Shown: positions 1-9,129, counted from the first letter of the stretch. The stretch is 64,000 nt of DNA from Bradyrhizobium sp. CB1015 (GCF_025200925.1 NZ_CP104174.1:7378001-7442000); one strand, 5' to 3'. Translations and numbers: made by a program. Notes: generated by a model not told the origin, from the sequence alone.

Positions 1-758
1 GGCTCCGACATCGCGTCGAAATAGTCGTTGAGCAGGTCGATGACGTCGTCGCGCGGCCAATTGTCGGAGATCTTGGTGAAGTCCCTGAGGTCGCAGATCA
101 TGATCGCGGCGCGCACCGTCGTGCCGCTGCCGCGCCTGGTGGCGCCGGCCAGGATCATCTCGCCGGCGTGGGTGCCGACATAGGTCTCCAGCAGCGTGCG
201 TGCGAGGCGATTCTTGACGCGGATCTCGCTGACCAGCGCCAGCACCGGCAACAGCTTCTTCAGGCCGGCGACATGCGCATCGTCGAACCCGCCGGGCCGG
301 GCGGTCGCGAACGTGACGAGGTGCCGCTTGCCGAGCGTATGGTAGAGCGGCCAGGCGACATAGTCGGTGAGGCCCTTGGCCCGCATCTCGTCGTAGAGGG
401 CGTGCTTGCGGCTCAGCGCGGAATCCTGCGCGAGCCGCTCGCGCACCTCGGCGGCGCCGTCATGGATCTCGTTGGCGGCGCTGCCGATATATTCGGACCG
501 CTCGCGCACGTCGTAATCGACCAGCGCAATCTCCGCCTCGCGCATCCCGTCGGACCACATCATCCGCGCGCCCAGCCATTGCGGATGATTGATCAGCACA
601 TGGAGCGTCGCGCGCTGCACCGGAATGCCCGCCTGCTGCAGGCGGATGCACATCTGCGCGAAGATGTCGTCGATGTAGCGCTCGTCGCGCGTGCCGTTGG
701 TCAGCCAGTCGATGACGCCGTCGGCCTGGGTGGGGGCGTATGTGTCTGGCGCATTCAT
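1..758 (-). CDS. Class III adenylate/guanylate cyclase, C-terminus outside the window
   Basis: This gene runs off the left edge; only the first 252 codons, starting at the ATG ending at 758 (MNAPDTYAPTQ), are present. The first 200 or so residues form a soluble regulatory region without membrane segments. From about residue 220 the start of a class III nucleotide cyclase domain is visible: the segment IMICDLRDFTKIS holds the metal-binding aspartates of the beta1-alpha1 region, followed by the usual DDVIDLLNDYFDAM helix. The protein would make cAMP (or cGMP) in the cytoplasm. The remaining catalytic motifs, including the nucleotide-specifying residues, lie outside the window, so the substrate cannot be judged. 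Confidence 0.85.
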   Translation of the reverse strand, partial: MNAPDTYAPTQADGVIDWLTNGTRDERYIDDIFAQMCIRLQQAGIPVQRATLHVLINHPQWLGARMMWSDGMREAEIALVDYDVRERSEYIGSAANEIHDGAAEVRERLAQDSALSRKHALYDEMRAKGLTDYVAWPLYHTLGKRHLVTFATARPGGFDDAHVAGLKKLLPVLALVSEIRVKNRLARTLLETYVGTHAGEMILAGATRRGSGTTVRAAIMICDLRDFTKISDNWPRDDVIDLLNDYFDAMSE

Positions 759-855
759 ATCCTGCCCCTCGATCTTTGGTGAAGCAGATATCGTGCGCCG
801 GCCGGGCGGCGTCAACCTGGCCAGTTGCACGGATTGTGCGCATCGGCTTGGGGTT

Positions 856-1418
856 TCAGCCCAGAAGCCGGATCGACCCCAGCACCGCCAGCCCCGAGAC
901 CAGCGCAAGCTGCGACGGCCCGGCCAGCTCGAGCTTCAGCGTGCCGGTGCGGGGAATGGCAAAATCCTCATGGTCGAGGCGGATGCGGCATTCGCCATGC
1001 CGGCGGCGAGCCGGAAATCGCCTGGCTCCTTCAGTGCGAGGAGATCGATCTCCGCCGCACCGCGCCGCGCCATGAGGTTCACGACCTCGACGGGACCCGC
1101 CTCGAGCTCGGTCACGATCCCGAGCTCACCGGTGAAACGCACCGTCGTAAACGGTTCACGTTCGTCGAATTCCTGCGTCGGCGACTTCAGCACCAGCCCG
1201 CGCCCTTCGACCACCATCTGCAAGCGGTCGATGCCGGGCATATGGGAGAAGGGACCGGGCGCAAGAATCGGCGTCGACGCAAAGCGCCAGAGCAGGCTGT
1301 CCCAGTCCTTCCGCGGCGCATCGGCCCGATGAGCGTCTGCGATGTCGGTGAAGATGCCGCCGCCGTTCTTCCACGGCGAGCGGGTGTAGTTTTCAGGATT
1401 GAGCAGCGTCGCCTTCAT
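856..1418 (-). pseudogene. HutD/Ves family protein, frameshifted
   Basis: The N-terminal part (MKATLLNPENYTRSPWKNGG, start ATG at 1418) is a clear HutD/Ves cupin-fold protein, a family linked to histidine utilisation; the LMARRGAAEIDLL segment is also typical. This frame stops at 936 after an implausible tail. A shifted frame from about 1010 down to a stop at 856 continues with family-like sequence (GECRIRLDHEDFAIP, then SQLALVSGLAVLGSIRLLG), giving a total of about 187 residues, near the usual family length. A small indel near 1000-1015 therefore breaks the gene. No other hut gene is nearby. A sequencing error cannot be excluded; if the break is real the product would be a 160-residue truncation. 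Confidence 0.72.
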
Positions 1419-1461
1419 GTCTCGAGCTCGTCCGGGAAAGTCGGGGTATGTAACCGAGTTT

Positions 1462-1548
1462 GTAGCCCGGATGAAGCGCAGCGCAATCCGGGTTAGCTCG
1501 CGCCGTGCAGCACCGGCCCCGGATTACGCTCCGCTCCATCCGGGCTAC
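1462..1548. repeat. Palindromic intergenic repeat (type A)
   Basis: An imperfect inverted repeat of about 30 bp arms begins GTAGCCCGGATGAAGCGCAG and ends with its complement (CTCCATCCGGGCTAC). The same element recurs at 6496-6584, and half of a related copy lies at 63959-64000. It sits between the HutD remnant and the membrane cyclase. This type of element is common between genes in Bradyrhizobium; it can form a long hairpin and may act as a transcription terminator. Confidence 0.8.
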
Positions 1549-1567
1549 AGGTCCGCCGATGATGTCG

Positions 1568-3664
1568 CTATTTCGACGTCAATGCCGCCATAGGCCGCCA
1601 GGTGACGTCGGGCGCAGCTGCAGCGAGCCGACGGCAGCGGTCACGCATCAGCTCGGCCGGACGATCGTCGACGCGCTGCTTCAGCACGGCCTCGAAATCG
1701 GCGAGCGCGTCGGCAAAGCGGCGCGCGCGATAGGCGGCGAGGCCGCGCTCGTAGTCCGCAATCCAGCCGATCGTGTCGCTGCCAACCGCATTCTCGTTCA
1801 CCATCCCGATCAGCTCGTGAACGGAGAGTCCCTCCTCGCGTCCGTACACCGCGATGCTGTCGACCTCGCGCGTGATGACCGCGCCGCGCGCCAGACGTTC
1901 GGTCGCCGCACCGATCAGGATTTGCGTGCCGTAGGATTTGTTGGCGCCTTCGAGCCGGCTCGCAACATTCACGGCATCGCCGATCACGGTGTAGTTCAGC
2001 CGCAGCTCCGAGCCGATATTGCCGACCAGCATGCGGCCGGAATTGATGCCGATGCGGATCTGGAGCGGCTGGCCGAGATCGTCGACGAGGCCCGATCGTT
2101 CGACCGCAAGGCGGCAGGCGAGCGCGGCGCGGCAGCATCGCACGGCGTGATCGCCTTGCGGCTGCGGCGCGCCCCAGAACGCCATCACGGCATCGCCGAT
2201 GAACTTGTCGATCGTCCCGCCATTGGCGACGATGATCTCGGAGGTGAGGTCGAGATAGCGCGACAGCAGCGGCACGACGCGATCGCCGAGCCGCTCCGAC
2301 AGTCCGGTGAAGCCGGCGATGTCGATGAACATCACGCTGAGCTCCTGGACGCTGCCGCCGGGCCGCGCCTCGACGCCCTGGCGCAGCAGGCCGCGGACCA
2401 GATCCGCCGGAATGAACTTGCGGAATGCGGACAGGCCGGCCGCCATCTCCGCGATTGCACCCGACAGGCTCGCGATCTCGTTGAGCCGCGACGGATGGCG
2501 ACGGACCTGCTCCAGCGCGAAGGCTTCGACATGGCGCAGCTCGCCGACGACGCGCGACAGCGGCGCGGCGATGACGGACCGCGCCAGCATCGCCGAGACC
2601 AGCGCCGCGAGCACGGCGCCGACGGCAAGACCGAGGATCAGGCGGTGCAACGTCGTCTCGACCGGCCCGAGAAATTCGGCCTCGGGGATCACGGTCGCGA
2701 GCGACCAGCCGGGAAACGGCAGCGGCGTCAGCGCAACCTCATAGGCCGCGCCGCCCGAGGTGAGCCGGCTCCGCCAGGCCTGCTTGCGGCCGGCCTCGCC
2801 CGCCTGGTCGAGCGCTGCGCGCGCCAGGGGCAGCAGCGCCGTGTCGCCGCGCGCCGGATGGAGCTCGTCGGCGTCCTTGTCGGGCGCTGCGACGAGCTCG
2901 CCGCTGCCGTCGACGATGAAGGCGGTGCCGGTGCGCCCGACCTCCAGCTGCGACAGGAAGCGCGCGAGCCTGGTATATTCGATGATGACGGCAAGCACGC
3001 CTTGCCGCTCCTGATAAACGTCGATCGGGCCGGCGAAGGCGATCGACGGCCGCTCGCCGGTCGCATGGTCCATGACCCTGAACCATTGCGGGTCGTCGGC
3101 GCCAAGGCCGGCCTTGAACCAGGCCTGATCGGCGACGCGGAAATCGGTCGGCTCGAAGCGGCGGTTGGCGAACTCGATGTCGCCGGGCACCACGTCATAT
3201 TCGTCGACGCGGCGCTCGCCCGGATGATCCGTGAGCGAGATCTCCATCATCTCCAGGCGTCGATCGCCGAGCTTGTGCGCGGCGAAGAAGGAGCCGTCGG
3301 GCCAGCCGAACGCGACCCAGGAGATCGTCGCCTGCGATTGCAATTGCGACAGAAAGACGAACTCGCGCTTGTCGGCCTCGCGGGTGTCGAGCACGTTCTG
3401 GAGGAACAGCGTGCGGATCGCGGTGTGCGCGGCGCGCGCCTCGTCGACGATGGCCGAGACCTCCTTGCGCACCGCCGCCACGATCTGCTCGTTGATGGTC
3501 GAGGCGAGCTGCCGGCTTGCCCCCTCCGCCGTGCGCCACCACAGCAGGCTGGAGAGCGCGGCGGTCAGCAGGATCGCGGCGAGGACCAGCGCGGACACAG
3601 CAAGGCGGATACTGACCGTCAGCCTTGCGATCGCGCGAAGCTGGCGTCCGGGATCGACATTCAT
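1568..3664 (-). CDS. Membrane-anchored class III adenylate cyclase with periplasmic sensor
   Basis: A 698-residue cyclase starts at the ATG ending at 3664. It has an N-terminal membrane helix (about residues 16-40, LAVSALVLAAILLTAALSS), a large periplasmic Cache-like sensor region up to about 335, and a second membrane segment (LILGLAVGAVLAALVSAMLA). A HAMP-like linker follows, and then the catalytic domain from about residue 440. The motifs ELSVMFIDIAGFT and TIDKFIGDAVMAFWGAP supply the two metal-binding aspartates and the lysine that favours ATP. The product should turn an extracytoplasmic signal into cAMP. The gene is monocistronic, with repeat A downstream. The ligand cannot be inferred. 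Confidence 0.9.
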   Translation of the reverse strand: MNVDPGRQLRAIARLTVSIRLAVSALVLAAILLTAALSSLLWWRTAEGASRQLASTINEQIVAAVRKEVSAIVDEARAAHTAIRTLFLQNVLDTREADKREFVFLSQLQSQATISWVAFGWPDGSFFAAHKLGDRRLEMMEISLTDHPGERRVDEYDVVPGDIEFANRRFEPTDFRVADQAWFKAGLGADDPQWFRVMDHATGERPSIAFAGPIDVYQERQGVLAVIIEYTRLARFLSQLEVGRTGTAFIVDGSGELVAAPDKDADELHPARGDTALLPLARAALDQAGEAGRKQAWRSRLTSGGAAYEVALTPLPFPGWSLATVIPEAEFLGPVETTLHRLILGLAVGAVLAALVSAMLARSVIAAPLSRVVGELRHVEAFALEQVRRHPSRLNEIASLSGAIAEMAAGLSAFRKFIPADLVRGLLRQGVEARPGGSVQELSVMFIDIAGFTGLSERLGDRVVPLLSRYLDLTSEIIVANGGTIDKFIGDAVMAFWGAPQPQGDHAVRCCRAALACRLAVERSGLVDDLGQPLQIRIGINSGRMLVGNIGSELRLNYTVIGDAVNVASRLEGANKSYGTQILIGAATERLARGAVITREVDSIAVYGREEGLSVHELIGMVNENAVGSDTIGWIADYERGLAAYRARRFADALADFEAVLKQRVDDRPAELMRDRCRRLAAAAPDVTWRPMAALTSK

Positions 3665-3976
3665 GGTTGTATCCGCCTTTGGGTGGGCACGACTCCTGTC
3701 ATCGCTCTACGCAGATTTCCTAGCGTCCGTTACCTCTGCCAAGTTTGGTAGGACGCATCCAATGCTCTCGCTCTAACGTGTCGATAGCGCCAAGGCATTG
3801 GATTTGGCCGCCCACTTGCCCGCTAATCCCCACCCAAGCGCACCACCCGTGCGCCCGATCCAATCGGTCTCACGGATTCGTGAGCAGCCCGCCGTAACGC
3901 GGGCGGCGCGCGGAGCGAAGGAGACCATGCGCGCATCCCCGCCCAGGCGATGCCACCTCGAACAGGAGAACCTCTG
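3665..3976. other. Intergenic region upstream of the bufferin operon
   Basis: About 310 bases separate the divergent cyclase and bufferin operon. The region holds the SigF-type promoter match described separately and a ribosome-binding site (AGGAG at 3963-3967). No coding sequence with plausible composition was seen here. Confidence 0.6.
3894..3919 (+). promoter_or_regulatory. Putative ECF (SigF-type) promoter of the bufferin operon
   Basis: GTAACG at 3894-3899 and CGAA at 3916-3919 are separated by exactly 16 bases. As I recall it, the Caulobacter SigF regulon, which includes DUF2282/DUF692 operons and responds to heavy metals, uses GTAACC-N16-CGAA. The match differs at one position of the -35 element. 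Initiation would fall near 3926, about 50 bases before the precursor start. No sigma/anti-sigma pair is in the window, so it must be encoded elsewhere. Confidence 0.6.
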
Positions 3977-4282
3977 ATGTCTGCCAAACATGCCGTCACC
4001 TCCCTCGTCCTCGCCGGTGCGGTGTCGACCGCGCTCGCAACCCTTGCCTCCGCCGGCCCCCTGACCAAGGCCGAAGCCGATGCCGCCGTCGCCGCCAAGA
4101 AAGAGAAGTGCTTCGGCGTCGCACTGAAAGGCCAGAACGATTGCGCGGCGGGACCCGGCACGACCTGCCAGGGCACCTCGACGGTCGACTTCCAGGGCAA
4201 TGCCTGGAAATTCGTGCAGGGCGGCACCTGCACCAGCATCGAGCTGCCGGGCGGCAAGAAGGGTTCGCTGAAGCCGGTGTAA
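3977..4282 (+). CDS. bufA1: Bufferin precursor (DUF2282 family, BufA1-like)
   Basis: This 101-residue exported peptide has an N-terminal signal ([20 protein letters not shown], cleaved near residue 27) and four cysteines, C45, C56, C64 and C85, in the arrangement [20 protein letters not shown] and GGTCTS. That pattern defines the DUF2282 precursors called bufferins, in which some cysteines are converted by a DUF692 enzyme to heterocycles and the mature product binds copper in the periplasm. The start at 3977 follows AGGAG by nine bases. It is the first gene of a four-gene operon and is preceded by a SigF-type promoter match. Modification and metal specificity are inferred from the family. Confidence 0.9.
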   Translation: MSAKHAVTSLVLAGAVSTALATLASAGPLTKAEADAAVAAKKEKCFGVALKGQNDCAAGPGTTCQGTSTVDFQGNAWKFVQGGTCTSIELPGGKKGSLKPV

Positions 4283-4319
4283 CGGCCGGCGCAACGGAAA
4301 GCGCGAACGGAGCAGCACG

Positions 4320-5234
4320 ATGAGCACGATCAAGCCGGCCCCGCCAGCAGCGCTGCCGCTCCGCTTCGCAACGCCGATCGGCGGCGTTGCCGGAACGAGC
4401 TTCAAGCCCGAGCACCTCCCCGCAATCCTCGAGGCGAAGCCTCGGCGCGGCTTCTTCGAGGTCCACGCCGAGAACTACATGGGCGCCGGCGGGCCGCCGC
4501 ATCGCGCGCTGGAGGCGATCCGCCGCGATCATCCGCTCTCGCTGCATGGCGTCTGCATGTCGATCGGCGGGCCCCGGCCGCTCGACAAGACGCATCTGGC
4601 GCGCTTTCGCAGCCTGGTCGCGCGCTATCAGCCGGCGCTGGTCTCCGAGCACCTCGCCTGGTCGACGCATGAGACCAGCTTCTTCAACGATCTGTTGCCG
4701 CTGCCCTATACCGCGGCGACGCTGGCTTGCGTCTGCGATCACATCGACCAGGTGCAGGAGGCGATCCGCCGGCCGCTGCTCTTGGAAAACCCGTCGACCT
4801 ATCTCGCCTTCCGCGAATCCTCGATGCGCGAGACCGAATTCATCCGCGCCGTTGCGGAGCGCACCGGCTGCGGCCTGCTGCTCGACGTCAACAACGTGTT
4901 CGTCTCCGCGACCAATCATGGATACTCCGCGCTCGACTACCTCGCTGATTTCCCGCTGTCGCGCGTTGCGGAAATTCATCTCGCCGGGCATGCCGAGCAG
5001 GCCGACGACGAAGGTGACCTGCTGTTGATCGACAGCCACGACGGACCCGTCGCCGACGCCGTCTGGAAGCTCTACGAGATCGTGATCCGGCGTCGCGGGC
5101 CGGTGCCGACGCTGATCGAATGGGATAGCAAGATTCCGGACTGGCCGGTGCTGCAAGCGGAGGCCGCTGCCGCCCAGGCGATCCTCGACCGCCATCAGTC
5201 CGTCATGCCGGCAGGAGAGCGTCATGCCGCCTGA
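4320..5234 (+). CDS. bufB1: DUF692 multinuclear non-haem iron oxidase, bufferin maturase
   Basis: This 304-residue TIM-barrel protein belongs to the MNIO (DUF692) family, which oxidises cysteines in peptide substrates. Expected metal-ligand motifs are present in order: [66 protein letters not shown] and LIEWDSKIP, giving the His/Glu/Asp set for a multi-iron centre. It lies 37 bases after the precursor gene and overlaps the next gene by 11 bases, as expected for an enzyme working with the neighbouring DUF2063 partner. It should act in the cytoplasm before export of the modified peptide. Confidence 0.93.
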   Translation: MSTIKPAPPAALPLRFATPIGGVAGTSFKPEHLPAILEAKPRRGFFEVHAENYMGAGGPPHRALEAIRRDHPLSLHGVCMSIGGPRPLDKTHLARFRSLVARYQPALVSEHLAWSTHETSFFNDLLPLPYTAATLACVCDHIDQVQEAIRRPLLLENPSTYLAFRESSMRETEFIRAVAERTGCGLLLDVNNVFVSATNHGYSALDYLADFPLSRVAEIHLAGHAEQADDEGDLLLIDSHDGPVADAVWKLYEIVIRRRGPVPTLIEWDSKIPDWPVLQAEAAAAQAILDRHQSVMPAGERHAA

Positions 5235-6006
5235 GCCCGGTCTGTGCTTTGCCGCATCGTTCGCGCCGGCGCTGCTGGATCCGGCGCGCAGCACGCCTGA
5301 GCTCGTGACCGGCCCGAACGGCAAAGCCGCTGGCCGCCGCTACGACGTCTACCGCAACAACGTCACGGTCAGCCTGATCGGCGCACTGGCCGCGATTTAT
5401 CCTGCGGTGCAATGCATCACCGGCACCGACTTCTTCCGCGCGATGGCGCGCTTCCACGTGCGCAGCCATCCGCCGACATCGCCGCTGCTGTTCGAATACG
5501 GCCGCGACTTCCCGGAGTTCATCGCAGCTTATGAGCATGCGCAAGATATGCCCTGGCTCGCCGACGTCGCGCGTCTCGAGCGGGCCTGGCTCGATGCCTA
5601 TCACGCCGCCGACGCCGTGCCGCTGTCGCCGGCCCGGCTCGTGGCGGTGACACCGGACCGTTTGGCCGATCTGGTGTTCATTCCGCACCCGGCCGCACGA
5701 TGCCTGCGTTCGGACTACGCCGCCGTGACGATCTTTGCGGCCAACCGTGACGATGCACCGGTGATGCGGATCGATGCCTCCACGTCGGAGGATGCCCTGA
5801 TCACGCGAGGCGAATTCGACGTCACCGTGCGCCGCCTTCCGCCCGGTGGCGCGGTGTTCGCGGACCGCCTGATGTCGGGCCGGCCACTCGGCGAGGCCGC
5901 GGCGGCGGCGCTGGAGGCAGCGAGCGAATTCGACATTGCCGCGAACATCGCCGGGCTGATCGAAGCCGGCGCCTTCACCTTGCTCTGTTGCGGAGACCCC
6001 TCATGA
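5224..6006 (+). CDS. bufC1: DUF2063 bufferin maturation partner
   Basis: This 260-residue protein belongs to the DUF2063 family that accompanies DUF692 enzymes. The hallmark N-terminal segment [23 protein letters not shown], followed by [15 protein letters not shown] and a DFPEFI helix, is intact. By family analogy it binds the precursor and presents it to the iron oxidase. The ATG at 5224 overlaps the end of the upstream gene, and the stop overlaps the next start (ATGA), so translational coupling is likely. The C-terminal half (about 170-250) is less conserved and ends with two adjacent cysteines of unknown meaning. Confidence 0.9.
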   Translation: MPPEPGLCFAASFAPALLDPARSTPELVTGPNGKAAGRRYDVYRNNVTVSLIGALAAIYPAVQCITGTDFFRAMARFHVRSHPPTSPLLFEYGRDFPEFIAAYEHAQDMPWLADVARLERAWLDAYHAADAVPLSPARLVAVTPDRLADLVFIPHPAARCLRSDYAAVTIFAANRDDAPVMRIDASTSEDALITRGEFDVTVRRLPPGGAVFADRLMSGRPLGEAAAAALEAASEFDIAANIAGLIEAGAFTLLCCGDPS

Positions 6007-6521
6007 TCACGGACCAGCACATGACGACCGCCAGCGGCCTGCCCTCGCCCGGAGCACTCATCGACAGGGCCAATCATCTGGTGCAGACGCTCGCGACGCC
6101 ATCGCTGGTCCAGCTGGTGCTGCGCCTTGCGCTCGCCGTGCCATTCTGGCGCTCGGGTATGCTCAAATGGGGCGGTTTCCTTGAGCTCAACGACACGGCG
6201 GTGACGCTGTTCAGCGACGAGTTCATGCTGCATCTGCCGGGCGGGCCCTATCACTTTCCGGCACCGACAATGATGGCCTTCCTGTCGGGCTCCGGCGAAA
6301 TCATGTTCCCGATCCTGCTGGTGCTGGGACTGGGCGCTCGTTTCGCAGCGCTCGGGCTGCTGTTCATGACACTGATCGTCGAGCTCACGGTGCCCGACGG
6401 CTGGCCGATTCACCTCACCTGGGCAGCGATGGCGCTTGCCCTCATGGCTTACGGGCCGGGGCTCATCTCGCTCGACCATCTCATTGGTCGCATCCGTAGC
6501 CCGGATGGAGCGCAAGCGTAA
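6003..6521 (+). CDS. DoxX family membrane protein of the bufferin operon
   Basis: This 172-residue protein has four predicted membrane segments (around 40-55, 85-105, 112-132 and 137-155) and the DoxX signature (LVLRLALAVPFWRSGMLKWGG, FPAPTMMAFLSGSGEIMFPILLVLG). DoxX proteins often close bufferin operons; their exact role in export or redox chemistry is unsettled. The start at 6003 overlaps the DUF2063 stop by four bases. The last eight residues (RSPDGAQA) and the stop codon are encoded by the left arm of a palindromic repeat, so the natural C-terminus appears to have been replaced by repeat sequence. Confidence 0.88.
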   Translation: MITDQHMTTASGLPSPGALIDRANHLVQTLATPSLVQLVLRLALAVPFWRSGMLKWGGFLELNDTAVTLFSDEFMLHLPGGPYHFPAPTMMAFLSGSGEIMFPILLVLGLGARFAALGLLFMTLIVELTVPDGWPIHLTWAAMALALMAYGPGLISLDHLIGRIRSPDGAQA

Positions 6522-6584
6522 TCCAGGACCACTGCCTCACCGCGCAACCTGCCCCGGATTACGCTTGCGCTCCATCCGGGCTAC
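6496..6584. repeat. Palindromic intergenic repeat (type A), overlaps the doxX end
   Basis: This is the second copy of the repeat at 1462-1548: arms GTAGCCCGGATGGAGCGCAA and its complement ending CCATCCGGGCTAC at 6584. The left arm is translated as the C-terminus of the DoxX protein. It probably also ends the bufferin transcript. Confidence 0.82.
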
Positions 6585-6729
6585 AGAAGAGCACTTACAT
6601 CCCACTCAAACCGCTATCGACCGCGAGGGTCTGCGCGGTGACATAGACGCTCTCGTCCGAGAGGAAGAACAAGCAGAGAGAAAAACATGCTAACGTAAGC
6701 CCGCGTCCGAACCTTCAGCGAGGCTGAGC

Positions 6730-7542
6730 ATGTCCGACACTGACAAGGTTTTCGCCGGCTCGATCCCAAAACTCTACGACGAATATCTGGTGCCGATGAT
6801 CTTCGCCATCTATGCGGAGGACATGGCTCGGCGTGTCGCCGCGCGATCTCCCTCCGTGCTGCTGGAGATCGCGGCAGGCACCGGCGCGGTGACGCGTGCC
6901 GTGGCGGCGGCTCTGCCGCGCGGCATCCGCTATGTTGCAACGGACCTCAACGAGCCGATGCTCGCGGTCGCAGCGCAGCGCCAGGCGAATGACGATCGCA
7001 TCACCTGGCGCCAGGCGGACGGAATGGCCCTGCCCTTCGGCGATGCCGAGTTCGACGTCGCATGCTGCCAGTTCGGCGCGATGTTCTTTCCGGACCGTGT
7101 GAAGGCTTATGGAGAGGTCAAGCGAGTCCTGAAGGGCGACGGCACGTTCGTCTTCAACGTCTGGGACCGCATCGAGGACAATGTGCTGACGCAGGAAGCC
7201 ACGGTCGCGCTCGAAAAGCTGTTTCCCGACGATCCGCCGCGTTTCATGATCCGGACGCCGCACGGCTATCACGACAAGGCCGTCATCAGAGGCGATCTCG
7301 AACGAGCGGGCTTCCGCGACATCTCGATCGAAACCCGGTCCGAAATCAGCCGCGCGCCGTCGGCCGACTATGCCGCCACCGCGCTCTGCCAGGGCACGCC
7401 GCTGCGCAGCGAGATCGAGTCAAGGGATGCCAGCAAACTGCAGGCTGCAACCGATATCGTTGCCGAGGCGATCCGGAGGCACCACGGGTCCGGGCCGGTC
7501 GAAGGCAAGATCCAGGCGATCGTGATCGAGGCGCGCCAGTAG
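6730..7542 (+). CDS. Class I SAM-dependent methyltransferase
   Basis: This 270-residue cytoplasmic protein has a Rossmann methyltransferase core. The SAM-binding motif LLEIAAGTGAVTRAV (about 45-59) is followed by YVATDLNEPML, with an acidic residue for the ribose, and by WRQADGMALPFGDAEFDV and a VLKGDGTFVFNVWD strand. The arrangement resembles the UbiE/type 11 methyltransferases. Substrate is unknown. It stands alone between a repeat and a convergent L,D-transpeptidase gene. The start at 6730 has an AGCGAGGC stretch upstream. Confidence 0.88.
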   Translation: MSDTDKVFAGSIPKLYDEYLVPMIFAIYAEDMARRVAARSPSVLLEIAAGTGAVTRAVAAALPRGIRYVATDLNEPMLAVAAQRQANDDRITWRQADGMALPFGDAEFDVACCQFGAMFFPDRVKAYGEVKRVLKGDGTFVFNVWDRIEDNVLTQEATVALEKLFPDDPPRFMIRTPHGYHDKAVIRGDLERAGFRDISIETRSEISRAPSADYAATALCQGTPLRSEIESRDASKLQAATDIVAEAIRRHHGSGPVEGKIQAIVIEARQ

Positions 7543-7581
7543 CTGCGCGTAGCCGCGGACGTCGACCGACGCGGCACGTCC

Positions 7582-9129
7582 TTACCAGAAGCCCCGCTGC
7601 ATCGGCTGCGCCGGCTGATAGTACTGGTACTGGCTGCGCCGGCGCGGGTTGGCCGGCTGGACGTAGGGATCGCGCTGCTGGAAGAAGAAGCCGAATCCGT
7701 TGTCCCAGCCGTCATCGCTCGCGATCATGGCGGGCGCGGTCGGCTTGCGCGTGATGAAGCCGCCTTGCGGCTCGTTGCTCAGCACCGCGACGAACTCGGT
7801 CCGGTAATTGGTCTCGCTGCTCAGCGGCTCGTCCGAGATGATGATCGAGGAGCGCGGCAACGCGGTCGGCCCGATGCGGTCCCACACGTCCTGCGGGATG
7901 GTGATGCGGTCGAGCGCGTTGCGGGCCTCATCGCCGTTCTCGATCGTGACCACGCTCCAGCGCAGACCCGTGCCGGTCTTGGCCATCGCCGTGAAGATAT
8001 GCGTGCCAATCGGCTGCTCCGGATTGCGGATCGTGACGGGGACCTCGATGCTGGTGTCGAACACCTCGCCGCCGCCATCGGGCGCCGGCTTGTGCGTATT
8101 CCGCCGCACGTAGAGCTTCTGCGTCGCGCGGCTGATGTAGACCGAGACCGGCTCGCCGGCGAGCTTTGCGTCGGTCGCCGCCTTGACGGCCTCGGTTTTT
8201 CTGGCCGCGGCGGTCTTCGCGGCTTCCTTGGTCGCGGCCACGGCATCGCGCTTCGGCTGCGCGGCGGCCCTGGCGGCATCGAGCTGCGTCGCCGCGTCGG
8301 CAGCCTTGCTTGCTGCCTTCTGCTTCAGCTCCTCGGCCTTGGCGCGGGCCTGATCGTTCCTGGCGTTCGCGAGCGTCTTGTCGGCGAAGGCGAGCTCGGC
8401 ATCGGCGCGGGCCTTCTGCTGTTCCAGCTTGCGCAGCGCGGCCGGAAGCGAGGCCGCTTCCTTGGCGGCGGCGGACGCAGCCTTCTTGGCTTCGTCGGCC
8501 GCCCTTGTGGCCTCCTCGGCCTCGGCCGAAAGCTTGTCGGCCCGGCTCGGCACGGCCGCGATGGCCTCCGGCTTCGGCACGAACAGCGAGGGGTGAGAGA
8601 AGTCGGTCGGGACCGAGTCATAGGGCGAGATGATCACGCGCATCCCGATATAGGTCTTGTCGAACAGGTTCTCAGCGAAGCCGAACGGCATGCGCACGCA
8701 GCCGTGCGAGGCGGCATAGCCGGGCAGCGGTCCGCCATGCAGGGCGATGCCGTTCCAGGTGATGCGCTGCATATGCGGCATCCAGGCATCGTCATACATC
8801 GTCGAGCGGTGCTCCCTGTCCTTCTCGACGACAGCGAACACGCCGGCGGGCGTCTCGCGGCCCGCGGTGCCGGTCGATACCGGCGCGCGCAGGATCCAGC
8901 CGTCGGCATCGTAGAACGTGACCTGCTGGCTCTTGATCGAGACGATCGCCATGATCGGATCGCCGGCCACACGCTGCGCCACCGCCTCGGCCACCTGGCG
9001 CGGCTGCTTGGCCGCAATCGCCGGGGCCGCCGCTGCAAGGGTCGCCACCGCCACGAGCGCCATGATTCCGGCAGGCCCGCGGCGCCCCACTGCCCTGATG
9101 GATTGCGCCGTCGTCGATCGGTTTTTCAT
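7582..9129 (-). CDS. L,D-transpeptidase (YkuD) with a degenerate second YkuD-like domain
   Basis: This 515-residue exported protein starts at the ATG ending at 9129, preceded by GAGGA. A signal peptide covers about residues 15-40. The first YkuD domain (about 58-165) carries H131 and the active-site motif SHGCVR (141-146, Cys144), so it should cross-link peptidoglycan or attach ligands to it in the periplasm. An Ala/Lys/Glu-rich coiled coil spans about 190-330. A second domain (about 335-450) keeps YkuD-like strands (VSVYISRATQKLYVRR, PIGTHIFTAMAKTG) but has no His-Ser-His-Gly-Cys motif. The C-terminal tail is rich in Tyr, Gln and Pro. Confidence 0.9.
   Translation of the reverse strand: MKNRSTTAQSIRAVGRRGPAGIMALVAVATLAAAAPAIAAKQPRQVAEAVAQRVAGDPIMAIVSIKSQQVTFYDADGWILRAPVSTGTAGRETPAGVFAVVEKDREHRSTMYDDAWMPHMQRITWNGIALHGGPLPGYAASHGCVRMPFGFAENLFDKTYIGMRVIISPYDSVPTDFSHPSLFVPKPEAIAAVPSRADKLSAEAEEATRAADEAKKAASAAAKEAASLPAALRKLEQQKARADAELAFADKTLANARNDQARAKAEELKQKAASKAADAATQLDAARAAAQPKRDAVAATKEAAKTAAARKTEAVKAATDAKLAGEPVSVYISRATQKLYVRRNTHKPAPDGGGEVFDTSIEVPVTIRNPEQPIGTHIFTAMAKTGTGLRWSVVTIENGDEARNALDRITIPQDVWDRIGPTALPRSSIIISDEPLSSETNYRTEFVAVLSNEPQGGFITRKPTAPAMIASDDGWDNGFGFFFQQRDPYVQPANPRRRSQYQYYQPAQPMQRGFW

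Noticed and set aside
1505..3751. A 748-residue open frame on the plus strand opposite the membrane cyclase
   Set aside because: It is a shadow of the GC-rich cyclase gene; its translation has no domain and is full of Arg, Asp and Ala runs.
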